Source of the DNA: Eubacterium sp. | Lineage (GTDB): Bacteria > Bacillota > Clostridia > Peptostreptococcales > Anaerovoracaceae | Direction of reading: 5' to 3' | NCBI GenBank assembly: GCA_021769965.1 | Contig: JAETRU010000030.1 | Span: forward strand, 1 to 50,098 | Length of the DNA: 50,098 nt | Shown here: positions 16,101-23,683 of the stretch, piece after piece | Layout: each line of letters starts with the position of its first letter | How positions within the stretch are numbered: position 1 is the stretch's first letter | Notes under the pieces: generated by a model | Database searches by the model: none | Told to the model about the DNA's origin: nothing | What the model saw: the letters and a program-made list of their open reading frames with translations, nothing else | Program-made: the position numbers and the translations under genes

Positions 16101-16329
16101 GGTGGAGATGAGGAGAGTTTGCGTGCTGCCGACGCACCCCGCCGTCCTGCGGCTCCCTTTTCGGTCGCCTTGGACCGTGACCTATTCGCAGGTTCACAGA
16201 ACCTGCTCACTTCACGGTCACGCTCTTGAAGCCCTAGCCAGATTTGCGCTGCAAATCTATGGCAGGTCTCATGTCAAAACGCCCCAGCTTTAGCTGGCTG
16301 GCGTTGACGGCTAGAGTTCGACTCTCTAC
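16100..16329. repeat. Structured element-end repeat, copy 2 (about 230 bp)
   Basis: This is the second direct copy of the element at 1804-2034. It starts with TGGTGGAGATGAGGAGA, a 17-bp match to the tmRNA 3' end, and ends 6 bp before the genuine tmRNA 3' end at 16336. Compared with copy 1, one inner hairpin reads CAGGTTC-ACA-GAACCTG instead of CAGCTCC-ACC-GGACCTG, so at least one base pair has changed on both sides of the stem. Confidence 0.6.
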
Positions 16330-16335
16330 GTGTCT

Positions 16336-16695
16336 TGGTGGAGATGAGGAGAATCGAACTCCTGTCCGAAAGCATTTCCACAGGACTTTCTCCGAGCGCA
16401 GCTGGTGATTTAAATTTCGCTTTTCTGCCCGCCCATCAGCAGGCTGACAGAAACGCTATCCCGTAAGTCCCTTACGATACCGGGAACTCTCGCAAGGTTT
16501 TCCTGTATAATCGATGCCAGGTTTCCAGCCTACAGGTAAACTGGAGCTGACACGCGTGCTGCGTTAATTAAGCAGCTAATGCGAAATTATTATTCTTTTT
16601 AGCGTTTATATTTAAACGGCCACTTTTAACGTAGACTTGGCGACTACGGCTCGCTTATCCGGCTTCTACACCCCCGTCGAAACCTTTACACCCCC
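16336..16695 (-). ncRNA. ssrA: Transfer-messenger RNA (tmRNA)
   Basis: 360 nt. The 5' end GGGGGUGUAAAGGUUUCGACGG-type sequence (16695 downwards) pairs with the 3' acceptor CAUCUCC, and the encoded CCA is at 16336-16338. The T-arm is AGGAGUUCGAUUCUCCU. The tag reading frame lies at 16568-16603 and encodes AKKNNNFALAA, ending in UAA, a typical (A)..NNFALAA degradation tag. tmRNA rescues stalled ribosomes together with SmpB, encoded just upstream. The 3' end is the target of the island; an intact 3' end is kept here. Confidence 0.97.
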
Positions 16696-16702
16696 ATGTG
16701 TT

Positions 16703-16731
16703 TTTATATATTTATTTTACAGCAATTTCAA
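16703..16731 (-). promoter_or_regulatory. ssrA promoter
   Basis: On the minus strand TTGAAA (16726-16731) and TATAAA (16703-16708) are 17 bp apart and the tmRNA 5' G is 8 nt after the -10 box. Confidence 0.85.
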
Positions 16732-16764
16732 CAACTTTGCAACCGGCAAATGACGGAAAAAGAA

Positions 16765-17118
16765 ATTGAGCAAATTCCGCTGTTTTCGTCTGTTTTGCTC
16801 AATCCATCCAACGGTCATCAGCTATAAATTGAGCATTTCTGCCTTAAAATCTCGATTTTGCTCAAGTCTACAGATCTCCATACCCGGGAAATTGAGCAAA
16901 TTCTGCTGTTTTTGTCTGTTTTGCTCAATCCATCCAACGATCATCAGCTATAAATTGAGCATTTCCACCTCAAAATCTCGATTTTGCTCAAGTCTACAGA
17001 TCTCCATACCCGGGAAATTGAGCAAATTCCGCTGTTTTCGTCTGTTTTGCTCAATCCATCCAACGATCATCAGCTATAAATTGAGCATTTCTGCCTCAAA
17101 ATCTTGATTTTGCTCAAT
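16765..17118. repeat. Array of six 39-bp inverted-arm elements with 24-bp spacers
   Basis: Elements start at 16765, 16828, 16891, 16954, 17017 and 17080, exactly 63 bp apart. Each is 39 bp with outer arms ATTGAGCA and TGCTCAAT or TGCTCAAG. Two interior types alternate: odd elements contain CCGCTGTTTTCGTCTG-like sequence, even ones TGCCTCAAAATCTCGA-like sequence. The spacers also alternate (CCATCCAACGRTCATCAGC and TCTACAGATCTCCATACCC types), so the array is also a 126-bp tandem repeat. It fills the gap between smpB and the ssrA promoter. No cas gene is nearby. Confidence 0.85.
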
Positions 17119-17196
17119 CGGCCCAGTGTTCAACCTGCCCAGTGCCAACCCATGCATCGCTCAACCGGCCCTGACAGTCTGAAAACAGCCTTTCTT

Positions 17197-17661
17197 CTAC
17201 CAACGCTGCTTCATCGCTTTGTCGATCTTCCGGGCAGCGTCCTTTTTCGCCATGTCGTCCCGTTTATCGTAGTTTTTCTTACCCCGGGCCACTGCCAGCT
17301 CCATCTTGGCCCGGCCTTCCTCGTTGATGTACATGTTCAGCGGCACCAGAGTCATTCCCTTCAGCGTCGTATATCCGATCAGCTTTCGGATCTCCTGCTT
17401 GTGAAGCAGCAGCTTCCTCGCGCGCAGCGGATCCACATTGAACCGGTTTCCCTGCTCATAGGGGCTGATGTTCATGCCGTAGATCCACATTTCGCCTTTT
17501 TCGATCTTGGCGTAGCTCTCTTTGATGCTGACCTTGCCGGCCCGGACTGATTTGATCTCCGTTCCGGTAAGCACGATGCCTGCCTCATATACCTCTTCTA
17601 TAAAATAATCATGGCGTGCCTTTTTGTTGTTGGCCACCATTTTCTTTTCTCTCTTTGCCAT
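17197..17661 (-). CDS. smpB: SsrA-binding protein SmpB
   Basis: 154 residues, the usual length. SmpB binds the tRNA-like part of tmRNA and carries it into stalled ribosomes. Family landmarks: [27 protein letters not shown] at the start, [39 protein letters not shown], and the basic C-terminal tail [28 protein letters not shown] that enters the mRNA channel. The start at 17661 has a distant site; an ATG at 17640 is possible. It is the last protein gene before ssrA on the same strand, downstream of the signal peptidases. Confidence 0.95.
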   Translation of the reverse strand: MAKREKKMVANNKKARHDYFIEEVYEAGIVLTGTEIKSVRAGKVSIKESYAKIEKGEMWIYGMNISPYEQGNRFNVDPLRARKLLLHKQEIRKLIGYTTLKGMTLVPLNMYINEEGRAKMELAVARGKKNYDKRDDMAKKDAARKIDKAMKQRW

Positions 17662-17709
17662 ACGTCTAAGTACCTTTCCTCCGCGGCGGCAGACCGCCTG
17701 CCTTCCGGA

Positions 17710-18225
17710 TCACCATTGATATAATACCTTTCCTGCCAGGTCGTCCTCCCGCACCAGCCCTACCGTCTCACTGCGGCTGTCCGTGCTGACCGCCCGGTTA
17801 TCCCCGAGCACAAAAACATACCCGTCAGGCACGCTGATTTCATACATTTCTCCACTGATATCCTCAGTAAAGACATACTCTTCTTCAAGGGGCGCATTAT
17901 TGACATAGACACGGCCGCAGGTGATCATGACCCGATCGCCGCCTACGCCGATGACCCTCTTCATCATCCGCTTTCCTTCTCCTGTAGGCGCATACACCTG
18001 GCTGTCAAAGAAAACCACATCTCCGCGCCGCACATCAAAACCGGCCACACTGTCCAGACGTTCAAAGTCTCTGGTACTGCAACGGACCAGTACCCGCTGT
18101 CCCTGTTCAAAACCGGGCATCATGCTGCTGTCCGTCACCTGCGTGATCTGAAAAAACACCGCCAGCGCAGCGCCTCCGCCTATGCCCAATACTGCCGCCA
18201 GAAAAAAAGCGATCCATCTTTTCAT
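17710..18225 (-). CDS. Type I signal peptidase (third of three)
   Basis: 171 residues from the ATG at 18225, preferred because CAGGAGAG lies 8 bp upstream and it starts 2 bp after the preceding stop; an in-frame ATG at 18246 has no site. One N-terminal membrane helix is followed by the S26 protease fold. The catalytic serine is in SSMMPGF and the lysine in KRMMKRVIGVGG; the late box is GDNRAVSTDSR. It removes signal peptides on the outer face of the membrane. It is more divergent than its two neighbours: VRCSTRDF replaces the usual YLLVNKQ-type stretch, and the C-terminal YPF box is missing. Confidence 0.88.
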   Translation of the reverse strand: MKRWIAFFLAAVLGIGGGAALAVFFQITQVTDSSMMPGFEQGQRVLVRCSTRDFERLDSVAGFDVRRGDVVFFDSQVYAPTGEGKRMMKRVIGVGGDRVMITCGRVYVNNAPLEEEYVFTEDISGEMYEISVPDGYVFVLGDNRAVSTDSRSETVGLVREDDLAGKVLYQW

Positions 18226-18227
18226 TT

Positions 18228-18761
18228 TTAGTCTCTCCTGATCCATCCGATTTCATCAAATGGATAGAGCCGGAACACGACCCTGCCGACGATCTCCGAT
18301 TTTTTCACAAAGCCTACGGCCAGATCCCTGCTGTCCCTGCTGCCGGCGCGATTGTCCCCCATGCAGAAATAGGAATCCTCCGGCACCCGCACCGTATAAA
18401 CAGTTCCGTCAGTGTAACTGTCCTTGGTATAGGACTCCTTCAGCTCTTCTCCATTTATGTAGACTTTGCCGTTCTCCACGGATACCAGCTCTCCGGGCAG
18501 CGCCACGATTCGCTTGATCAGCTTCTTCTCCTGCCCTTCATCATCCTTCAGCTGGGACTGAAACACGACCACGTCGCCCCGCTTAGGCTTTCCGGTATGG
18601 ACATACGCCTGCTTGTTCACCAGAAGATAATCACGGTTCGAAAAATTCGGCTCCATAGAACTGCCGGATACCGACGTGGGTACCACAAACTGCAGGATCA
18701 CAAATGCCGAAACCATTGCAGAAACCAGAGCTTTAGCCCATTCCTTCCATTCTTCTCCCAT
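18228..18761 (-). CDS. Type I signal peptidase (second of three)
   Basis: 177 residues from the ATG at 18761 (MGEEWKEWAK), with AGGGG 6 bp upstream. Earlier in-frame starts overlap the preceding gene. One membrane anchor (about 10-28) precedes the S26 fold. The catalytic serine is in SGSSMEPNFSNRDYLL and the lysine in KKLIKRIVALPGE; then GDNRAGSRDSRDLAVG and the C-terminal RLYPFDEIGWI. It very likely cleaves exported preproteins. Its clear similarity to the upstream gene points to tandem duplication. Confidence 0.9.
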   Translation of the reverse strand: MGEEWKEWAKALVSAMVSAFVILQFVVPTSVSGSSMEPNFSNRDYLLVNKQAYVHTGKPKRGDVVVFQSQLKDDEGQEKKLIKRIVALPGELVSVENGKVYINGEELKESYTKDSYTDGTVYTVRVPEDSYFCMGDNRAGSRDSRDLAVGFVKKSEIVGRVVFRLYPFDEIGWIRRD

Positions 18762-18777
18762 ACGCGTCCCCTGTTCT

Positions 18778-19320
18778 TTACTCATCAAACGGATTTCTGA
18801 TCAGGCCGATCTTTTCAAACGGATACAGCCGTAGTACGACTTTTCCCACGATCTGATCCCGGCTGACACAGCCCACGCTCGGATCCCGGCTGTCTACACT
18901 GACCCTCCGGTTATCACCCATACAGAAATAAGAATTCTCCGGCACCACCAGATCCTGTACATCCGTACCCTGAGCTCTGTTGTTGCCCTCTTCGTTGATG
19001 TAATCCTCCTCCAGCGCTTTGCCGTTTATGTACACATCATCGTCAGTGATGTTGATCGTCTCCCCCGGCAGACCGATGATACGCTTGATCAGCATCTTTT
19101 CATCGCCGTTCTCCTGTACCAGCGACGAATGCACGACTACCACATCTCCCCGCTGCGGCGATCCGAACATCTTGTAGGACTGCTTGCTCACGAAGAGGTA
19201 ATCATTCTCGTAAAAATTCGGCTCCATGGAGCTCTGCTTCACCAGCGTCGGCTTGACAAAGAATATCACCGCCAGTGCGATGATCAGCGCCAGCGCAATA
19301 CTTTTGATCCATTCCTTCAT
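18778..19320 (-). CDS. lepB: Type I signal peptidase (first of three)
   Basis: 180 residues, one N-terminal membrane helix (about 5-22) and the complete S26 signal peptidase fold. The serine is in KQSSMEPNFYENDYLF, the lysine in EKMLIKRIIGLPGE, and the D box is GDNRRVSVDSRDPSVG, ending RLYPFEKIGLIRNPF. The start has AGGGGGA 6 bp upstream. It follows the pseudouridine synthase gene by 10 bp and is followed by two paralogues. The set may share or divide the secretion load; which is the housekeeping enzyme cannot be told. Confidence 0.92.
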   Translation of the reverse strand: MKEWIKSIALALIIALAVIFFVKPTLVKQSSMEPNFYENDYLFVSKQSYKMFGSPQRGDVVVVHSSLVQENGDEKMLIKRIIGLPGETINITDDDVYINGKALEEDYINEEGNNRAQGTDVQDLVVPENSYFCMGDNRRVSVDSRDPSVGCVSRDQIVGKVVLRLYPFEKIGLIRNPFDE

Positions 19321-19330
19321 TTATTTCCCC

Positions 19331-20314
19331 CTATTCATCATGTTCAAAAATTGCAGACTTTATTCTTTTAAAGTCTTCGGGAAGCTCCGCCCGGATCTCC
19401 CTGCCGTCCAGATACGCAAGAGGCCCGCCGCTGACCGCAAAACGCAGACAATAAGCGTGAAGCAGCTGGGCGTTCAGCCCGAACTGCTGCCGAACCCTGC
19501 GGTTGACCCGCGGATCCCCGTACTTGACGTCTCCGATAACAGGACATCCCGCCTTTGCCATGTGCGCGCGTATCTGATGCGTCCGGCCGGTGATGATCTC
19601 CACCTCCATCAAAGTGTATCCGCCCCGGGTCTCTACGGGCCGGGCTATGGTCTCCATGACCCGGCCCTCCCCGCCTTCCGGCGTCAGAGTGATCCGGTTT
19701 TTGTCACTGTCTTTCACCATATGATCCACCAGATGCAGTTCCTCCCTGACCGTTCCCGACACGATGGTCAAATAGAACTTTCTGATCTTATCCTTCTCCT
19801 GGATCATCCGGTTCAGCTCCCGAAGAGACGCCGCGTTCTTTCCGAAGAGGACCAGTCCCGTAGTGTTGCGGTCCAGCCGGTTGACCGGCGCAGGCGTAAA
19901 GGTCTTCTCCAGGCGCGGATTATAATCGTCCTTTTCTATCAGGTAATCGATGACCTGGTTGGCCAGATGATTCTTTTTCTCATGTTTGTCGCCATGGGTC
20001 AGCAGTCCGTAAGGTTTCTCCACCGCTATGATGTTTTCATCTTCATAAGCGATGTGAAACTGCCTGCGGGCATGAGAAATCTTCCGCTTCTTTTCAAAAG
20101 CGGCCAGAGTTTCTTTTCTGACATAAAGAGATACTGTATCTCCCAGCTTTAGAACTGTATCCTCCCTGGCTCTTTTGCCGTTGACCTTCACGTCCTTGCG
20201 TATAGCTTTATAGATAAAGCTCAGCGGCGCGTTTTCCATATATTTCCGAAGGAACTTGTCCAATCGCTGATCCTGTTCATTTTTTCCGATTTCTATATTA
20301 ATCATACCATCCAT
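19331..20314 (-). CDS. RluA-family RNA pseudouridine synthase
   Basis: 327 residues. An N-terminal S4 RNA-binding domain (DQRLDKFLRKYM, AIRKDVKVNGKRAREDTVLKLGDTVSLYV) is followed by the RluA catalytic domain. The motif II region reads PVNRLDRNTTGLVLFGK, with the catalytic aspartate in RLDR. Further boxes are TGRTHQIRAHMAKAGCPVIGDVKYGD and the C-terminal LLHAYCLRF. RluC/RluD-type enzymes modify uridines in 23S rRNA; the exact target is unknown. The start (20314, or 20305) is uncertain because neither has a strong site. It heads a run of minus-strand genes down to smpB. Confidence 0.92.
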   Translation of the reverse strand: MDGMINIEIGKNEQDQRLDKFLRKYMENAPLSFIYKAIRKDVKVNGKRAREDTVLKLGDTVSLYVRKETLAAFEKKRKISHARRQFHIAYEDENIIAVEKPYGLLTHGDKHEKKNHLANQVIDYLIEKDDYNPRLEKTFTPAPVNRLDRNTTGLVLFGKNAASLRELNRMIQEKDKIRKFYLTIVSGTVREELHLVDHMVKDSDKNRITLTPEGGEGRVMETIARPVETRGGYTLMEVEIITGRTHQIRAHMAKAGCPVIGDVKYGDPRVNRRVRQQFGLNAQLLHAYCLRFAVSGGPLAYLDGREIRAELPEDFKRIKSAIFEHDE

Positions 20315-20411
20315 TATACATCAGATCCGGCCTGAACGCAAAATTTATTTGTCCTTTCCAAAAAAGTATGTTAAATTATATATATACACATTCGGAAAAG
20401 GGGAACGAAAA

Positions 20412-20858
20412 ATGAAAGGTCTCAAAGATTTTTTATACGATAAAAACGACATTCTCATTGCCGCGGTCATTCTGGCCGCAGCCATCCTGCTCATTATATG
20501 GCGCATGGATGTGATCATGGAATATCCGCATACGCTGGCTGAGGAAACCGGCACAGAAGTCACCACCGATGATTCCGCCGTGGACGATGACGACACTTCC
20601 GGCAGCGAGACCGGCGCCCAGACAGACACCCTTTGGTCAGATGATATGCTGACCCGTGACGTGACGGTCACCGTGCAGGGAGGAAGCGCTGTAGCGGCCG
20701 TGCAGAGTCTCATTGACGCCGGACTGTTTGACTCCTATGACCAGTACGCGCAGGTATGTTCTGACGCCGGATGCACACCGGAAAACATCAAGGCGACGAC
20801 GTTCACCTTTGAAGCCGGCAGCACCCGGGCAGACATCGCAAGGCTTGTGACAGCCTGA
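20412..20858 (+). CDS. Small membrane protein with MltG/YceG-like C-terminus
   Basis: 148 residues from the ATG at 20412, with AAGGGGAAC upstream. One membrane helix near 15-35 (ILIAAVILAAAILLIIW) is followed by an acidic Ser/Thr/Asp-rich linker (about 45-75) and a C-terminal domain with AVQSLIDAGLFDSYDQYAQVCSDAG and FEAGSTRADIARLV. That end resembles the short LysM-like module at the start of endolytic transglycosylase MltG; the catalytic domain is absent. A cell-envelope role is a guess. Confidence 0.65.
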   Translation: MKGLKDFLYDKNDILIAAVILAAAILLIIWRMDVIMEYPHTLAEETGTEVTTDDSAVDDDDTSGSETGAQTDTLWSDDMLTRDVTVTVQGGSAVAAVQSLIDAGLFDSYDQYAQVCSDAGCTPENIKATTFTFEAGSTRADIARLVTA

Positions 20859-20867
20859 AAATAAACG

Positions 20868-21134
20868 CTATTTCTTCATGAGCCCGATGACTTTGTTCAG
20901 CCGGGCTTTTTGCTGCCCGTTCATCATGGGCATCAGGCTCTGGACCAGGGCCATCTGCTTATCATAGGGGATATTCGCCGCGTTGAGTTTATCCTGCAGT
21001 TTCAGGATCTCTGCCTCGATCTCCGCGTCGCTTTTCCGCTCGTAGCGTCTTGCCGTCTCCGCGGCTTTTTTCTTATCTGCGGGAACGCCCAGCTGACCGG
21101 CCAGTTCCATGATCGACTTTTCATCTAACTTCAT
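20868..21134 (-). CDS. Uncharacterised small helical protein
   Basis: 88 residues from the ATG at 21134, which has an ideal AGGAGG site; an earlier in-frame start has none. The sequence is highly charged and helical (KKKAAETARRYERKSDAEIEAEILKLQDKL, then DKQMALVQSLMPMMNGQQKARLNKVIGLMKK). There is no signal peptide or membrane segment. It starts divergently from the small plus-strand gene at 21221. Not assigned to a family. Confidence 0.7.
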   Translation of the reverse strand: MKLDEKSIMELAGQLGVPADKKKAAETARRYERKSDAEIEAEILKLQDKLNAANIPYDKQMALVQSLMPMMNGQQKARLNKVIGLMKK

Positions 21135-21220
21135 ATTCGATTCCTCCTCTTCTCTATCTACTATATGCACCAAAGCTTCTGGAATTTCATATTCTGTTTA
21201 TAGAAAAACGGAGGTGAACT

Positions 21221-21544
21221 ATGGTAAATAATCCAATTCCCATCATTCTGGTCCTGGCTGTGATCTCCCGCCGCCGCGGTCTATCCGCGCCTGCCCTCGG
21301 CGGTTTCGGCGGACCGGGCAGTCTGGAGCTGGAAGCCTTTCTGGACAACGCCAGAACCTGCATCAACACCATCGACAGGCTGAACGGCATCGCCCATAGC
21401 GGCCCGGCAGTCTTAAGCAGTCTGGGTAATGTGGCCGCTCTGACCGGCGGCGGTTCCGGTGCGGGCGGCGGCAATACCGGCGGATCAGGAGGACTTCCCG
21501 ATATGAAAAAAATTATGGAAATCGTTGAAAATTTACCTCTTTAG
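21221..21544 (+). CDS. Uncharacterised glycine-rich small protein
   Basis: 107 residues preceded by GGAGGTGAACT. A short hydrophobic start (NPIPIILVLAVIS) leads to a glycine-rich stretch (ALGGFGGPGS), a helical middle (LELEAFLDNARTCINTIDRLNGIA), a second glycine-rich stretch (GGGSGAGGGNTGGSGG) and a short helix PDMKKIMEIVENLPL. The companion protein encoded divergently has a similar MEL/VMEIV-type helix, so they may act together. The aldolase promoter lies in its last codons. Function unknown. Confidence 0.65.
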   Translation: MVNNPIPIILVLAVISRRRGLSAPALGGFGGPGSLELEAFLDNARTCINTIDRLNGIAHSGPAVLSSLGNVAALTGGGSGAGGGNTGGSGGLPDMKKIMEIVENLPL

Positions 21545-21552
21545 TGTATAAT
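21525..21552 (+). promoter_or_regulatory. Promoter of fructose-bisphosphate aldolase
   Basis: TTGAAA at 21525-21530 and TATAAT at 21547-21552 with a 16-bp spacer, overlapping the 3' end of the preceding gene, 32 bp before the aldolase start. Confidence 0.75.
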
Positions 21553-21583
21553 AAAAATATATGCTTTTAAGGAGGTAGAACAT

Positions 21584-22513
21584 ATGGCACTAGTCACGAC
21601 CAAAGACATGTTTGCCAAGGCGATCGACAACGATTACGCCATCGGCGCATTTAATGTAAACAATATGGAGATCATTCAGGGTATCGTAACAGCGGCGCAG
21701 CTGGAAAACGCGCCTCTGATCCTGCAGGTTTCCGCCGGCGCCAGAAAATACGCAAAGCCGGCATATCTGACAAAGCTGGTAGAAGCGGCGATCGAAGACA
21801 CCGGAGTTGACGTGGCGCTTCATCTGGACCACGGTGAAGACTTCGATATCTGCAAGAAATGTGTGGACGACGGATTCACTTCCGTGATGATCGACGGCTC
21901 CAAGCATCCTTTTGAGGAGAATATCGCTCTGACTAAGGAAGTGGTGGAATACGCCCACGCCCACGGCGTCGTCGTAGAAGCCGAACTGGGAAAGCTGTCC
22001 GGCGTAGAAGACAACATCAAAGTCGACGCCCGCTCCGCTTCCTTCACAGATCCTGACGAGGCCGCGGAATTCGTAGAACGGACCGGCGTAGACTCTCTGG
22101 CTATCGCCATCGGAACCAGCCACGGCGCATATAAGTTCAAAGGCGAACCGTACTTAGATTTTGAAAGACTGAAGAAGATCCATTCCCTGATCCCGAAAAC
22201 GCCGCTGGTGCTCCACGGCGCGTCTTCCGTGCTGAAGGAATTTGTAGACCGCTGCAACCAGTACGGCGGCGAGATCCCGGGCGCGCAGGGCGTTCCGGAG
22301 GACATGATCCACGAAGCTGTTAAATACGGCATCTGCAAGGTAAACGTGGATACCGACCTGCGTCTTGCCATGACGGCAGAGATCCGCAGAGTTCTGGCAG
22401 AAAATCCGGGCGAATTTGACCCTCGTAAGTATCTGGGTCCCGGCAGAGACGCCATCACCCGCATGGTGCAGCACAAGATCCGCGACATGCTCAACGCGTC
22501 CGGCAGAAAATAA
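21584..22513 (+). CDS. fba: Class II fructose-bisphosphate aldolase
   Basis: 309 residues. The zinc-dependent enzyme splits fructose-1,6-bisphosphate into glyceraldehyde-3-phosphate and dihydroxyacetone phosphate in glycolysis and works in reverse in gluconeogenesis. Motifs: AIGAFNVNNMEIIQGIV at the start, LHLDHGEDFD (metal and catalytic), MIDGSKHPFEENI, VVVEAELGKLSG, GTSHGAYKF, LVLHGASSV and KVNVDTDLR. An AAGGAGGTAG site lies before the ATG. It is monocistronic, with its own promoter and a strong terminator at 22539. A bisphosphate-sugar relative (tagatose type) is possible but less likely. Confidence 0.95.
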   Translation: MALVTTKDMFAKAIDNDYAIGAFNVNNMEIIQGIVTAAQLENAPLILQVSAGARKYAKPAYLTKLVEAAIEDTGVDVALHLDHGEDFDICKKCVDDGFTSVMIDGSKHPFEENIALTKEVVEYAHAHGVVVEAELGKLSGVEDNIKVDARSASFTDPDEAAEFVERTGVDSLAIAIGTSHGAYKFKGEPYLDFERLKKIHSLIPKTPLVLHGASSVLKEFVDRCNQYGGEIPGAQGVPEDMIHEAVKYGICKVNVDTDLRLAMTAEIRRVLAENPGEFDPRKYLGPGRDAITRMVQHKIRDMLNASGRK

Positions 22514-22537
22514 AAGTATTATAACAGAAAGCTATAC

Positions 22538-22570
22538 AAAAAGACCCGCCAGGCAGCGGGTCTTTTTTGT
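22538..22570 (+). terminator. Terminator after fba (probably bidirectional)
   Basis: AAAAGACCCGC and GCGGGTCTTTTTT form an 11-bp stem around CAGGCA with a T run. The A run on the other side lets it also stop the convergent LuxR gene. Confidence 0.92.
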
Positions 22571-22602
22571 TCTCATTGTTTATATCCTTATTGCTTATAT
22601 TC

Positions 22603-23550
22603 TCAGCTGTTCTGCGAAGCATCCGCCTTCGGCTGATTGCCCTCTTTCTCGTCTCTTACGATACACACCGCTTCTACACGGCTGCGCACATCCATTTTGC
22701 GGAACAAATTGTAAATGTGAGCCTTTACCGTGCTCTCTGATATGAACAGCTCGTCAGCGATCTGCGTATTGGTCTTGCCGTCGTAGATCTCCCGCAGGAT
22801 CTCTACTTCCCGTTTCGTCAGTTCAAATTTTTCCTTTACCATCTCCATGGCAGTGTCCAGATCAATTGCCGGCGCCTCCTCCTGCAGGTAGGACCTGGCA
22901 AAATCCCGCTTGTACAGCAGCGTCATATTGGCGACATTGATCACCAGCCAGTAAATAATAGTAAAGTTCATTACATTGGCCGAATGCTCAAAGATTCCGG
23001 ATTCCGTGACGAAATATGTAAGATAGTTGACCACCATAAACACGGTGATCACTGCCTTATATGCCTGCAGCATCCTGCTCTGTCCGCTCTCGCGGCCTTT
23101 GACCAGACAAAAGCCGCTGGCAGCCACCAGCAAAACGATCAGCGGAAGGTCGATGATCAGACGTACCCATTTGATACTCGGGAAAAATATGATTGCAATG
23201 AGCCAGATAGCCATATAGACTATGCCAAACCGTTTGGCAGCCTGATTCAGGCGCTCCCCGTAAACAGTATTCGTAATGTTGGTCTCAACTCTGACCCACA
23301 GAATGACCAGTACCGCGATCAGACAGTCACCGAAGCTGACCATCAGATCCCTTCCAGAAAAGTGGATGATATTGTCACTATAGTAAATGAGAAAGTCGTA
23401 AACATTCATGATCAGCAACATACCGATGAAGGGCTTCATTACAGCAAAGGTCTTTTCCTTATCTCCTTTGCCGGCCAGCCACTGAATCGTCAGCGCCGAA
23501 ACGCCGATCAATATTGTAAAAATATAACAAAATACAATAAAATGCGTCAT
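22603..23550 (-). CDS. Membrane-bound LuxR-type transcriptional regulator
   Basis: 315 residues. About seven hydrophobic helices fill the first 220 residues (for example FIVFCYIFTILIGVSALTI and LIIDLPLIVLLVAASGFCLV). The C-terminal 65 residues are a LuxR-type helix-turn-helix: LTKREVEILREIYDGKTNTQIADELFISESTVKAHIYNLFRKM. No receiver or kinase motif is present, so this is a one-component membrane sensor-regulator. It follows nhaC by 134 bp on the same strand, after a hairpin, and may respond to ion or energy state; that is inference. Confidence 0.85.
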   Translation of the reverse strand: MTHFIVFCYIFTILIGVSALTIQWLAGKGDKEKTFAVMKPFIGMLLIMNVYDFLIYYSDNIIHFSGRDLMVSFGDCLIAVLVILWVRVETNITNTVYGERLNQAAKRFGIVYMAIWLIAIIFFPSIKWVRLIIDLPLIVLLVAASGFCLVKGRESGQSRMLQAYKAVITVFMVVNYLTYFVTESGIFEHSANVMNFTIIYWLVINVANMTLLYKRDFARSYLQEEAPAIDLDTAMEMVKEKFELTKREVEILREIYDGKTNTQIADELFISESTVKAHIYNLFRKMDVRSRVEAVCIVRDEKEGNQPKADASQNS

Positions 23551-23600
23551 ACTGCGATCCTTTCCACAAAATATGTATCTTATTTATTTTACTACGAAAC

Positions 23601-23647
23601 AAAAAAAAGTGCAATCGAAAAGCCGGGTAAAATTCCCGACCTTTCGA
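23601..23647 (-). terminator. Terminator after nhaC
   Basis: TCGAAA at 23615-23620 pairs with TTTCGA at 23642-23647, with an inner CGGG/CCCG stem. On the minus strand eight T follow at 23608-23601. Confidence 0.7.
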
Positions 23648-23683
23648 CATTTATTTTACTCAATATATGAAGGAAGTTTTCTG

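Noticed and set aside
16766-17107. Repeat protein encoded by the array (period divisible by three, open on one frame)
   Set aside because: There is no Shine-Dalgarno or plausible start, the frame stays open only because the repeat length is a multiple of three, and arm palindromes give similar peptides on both strands. The same applies to 25480-25752 and 25568-25807.
16765-17118. CRISPR array
   Set aside because: Only the outer arms are constant; element interiors fall into two alternating types and the spacers alternate too, so the spacers are not unique. No cas gene is present in the window.
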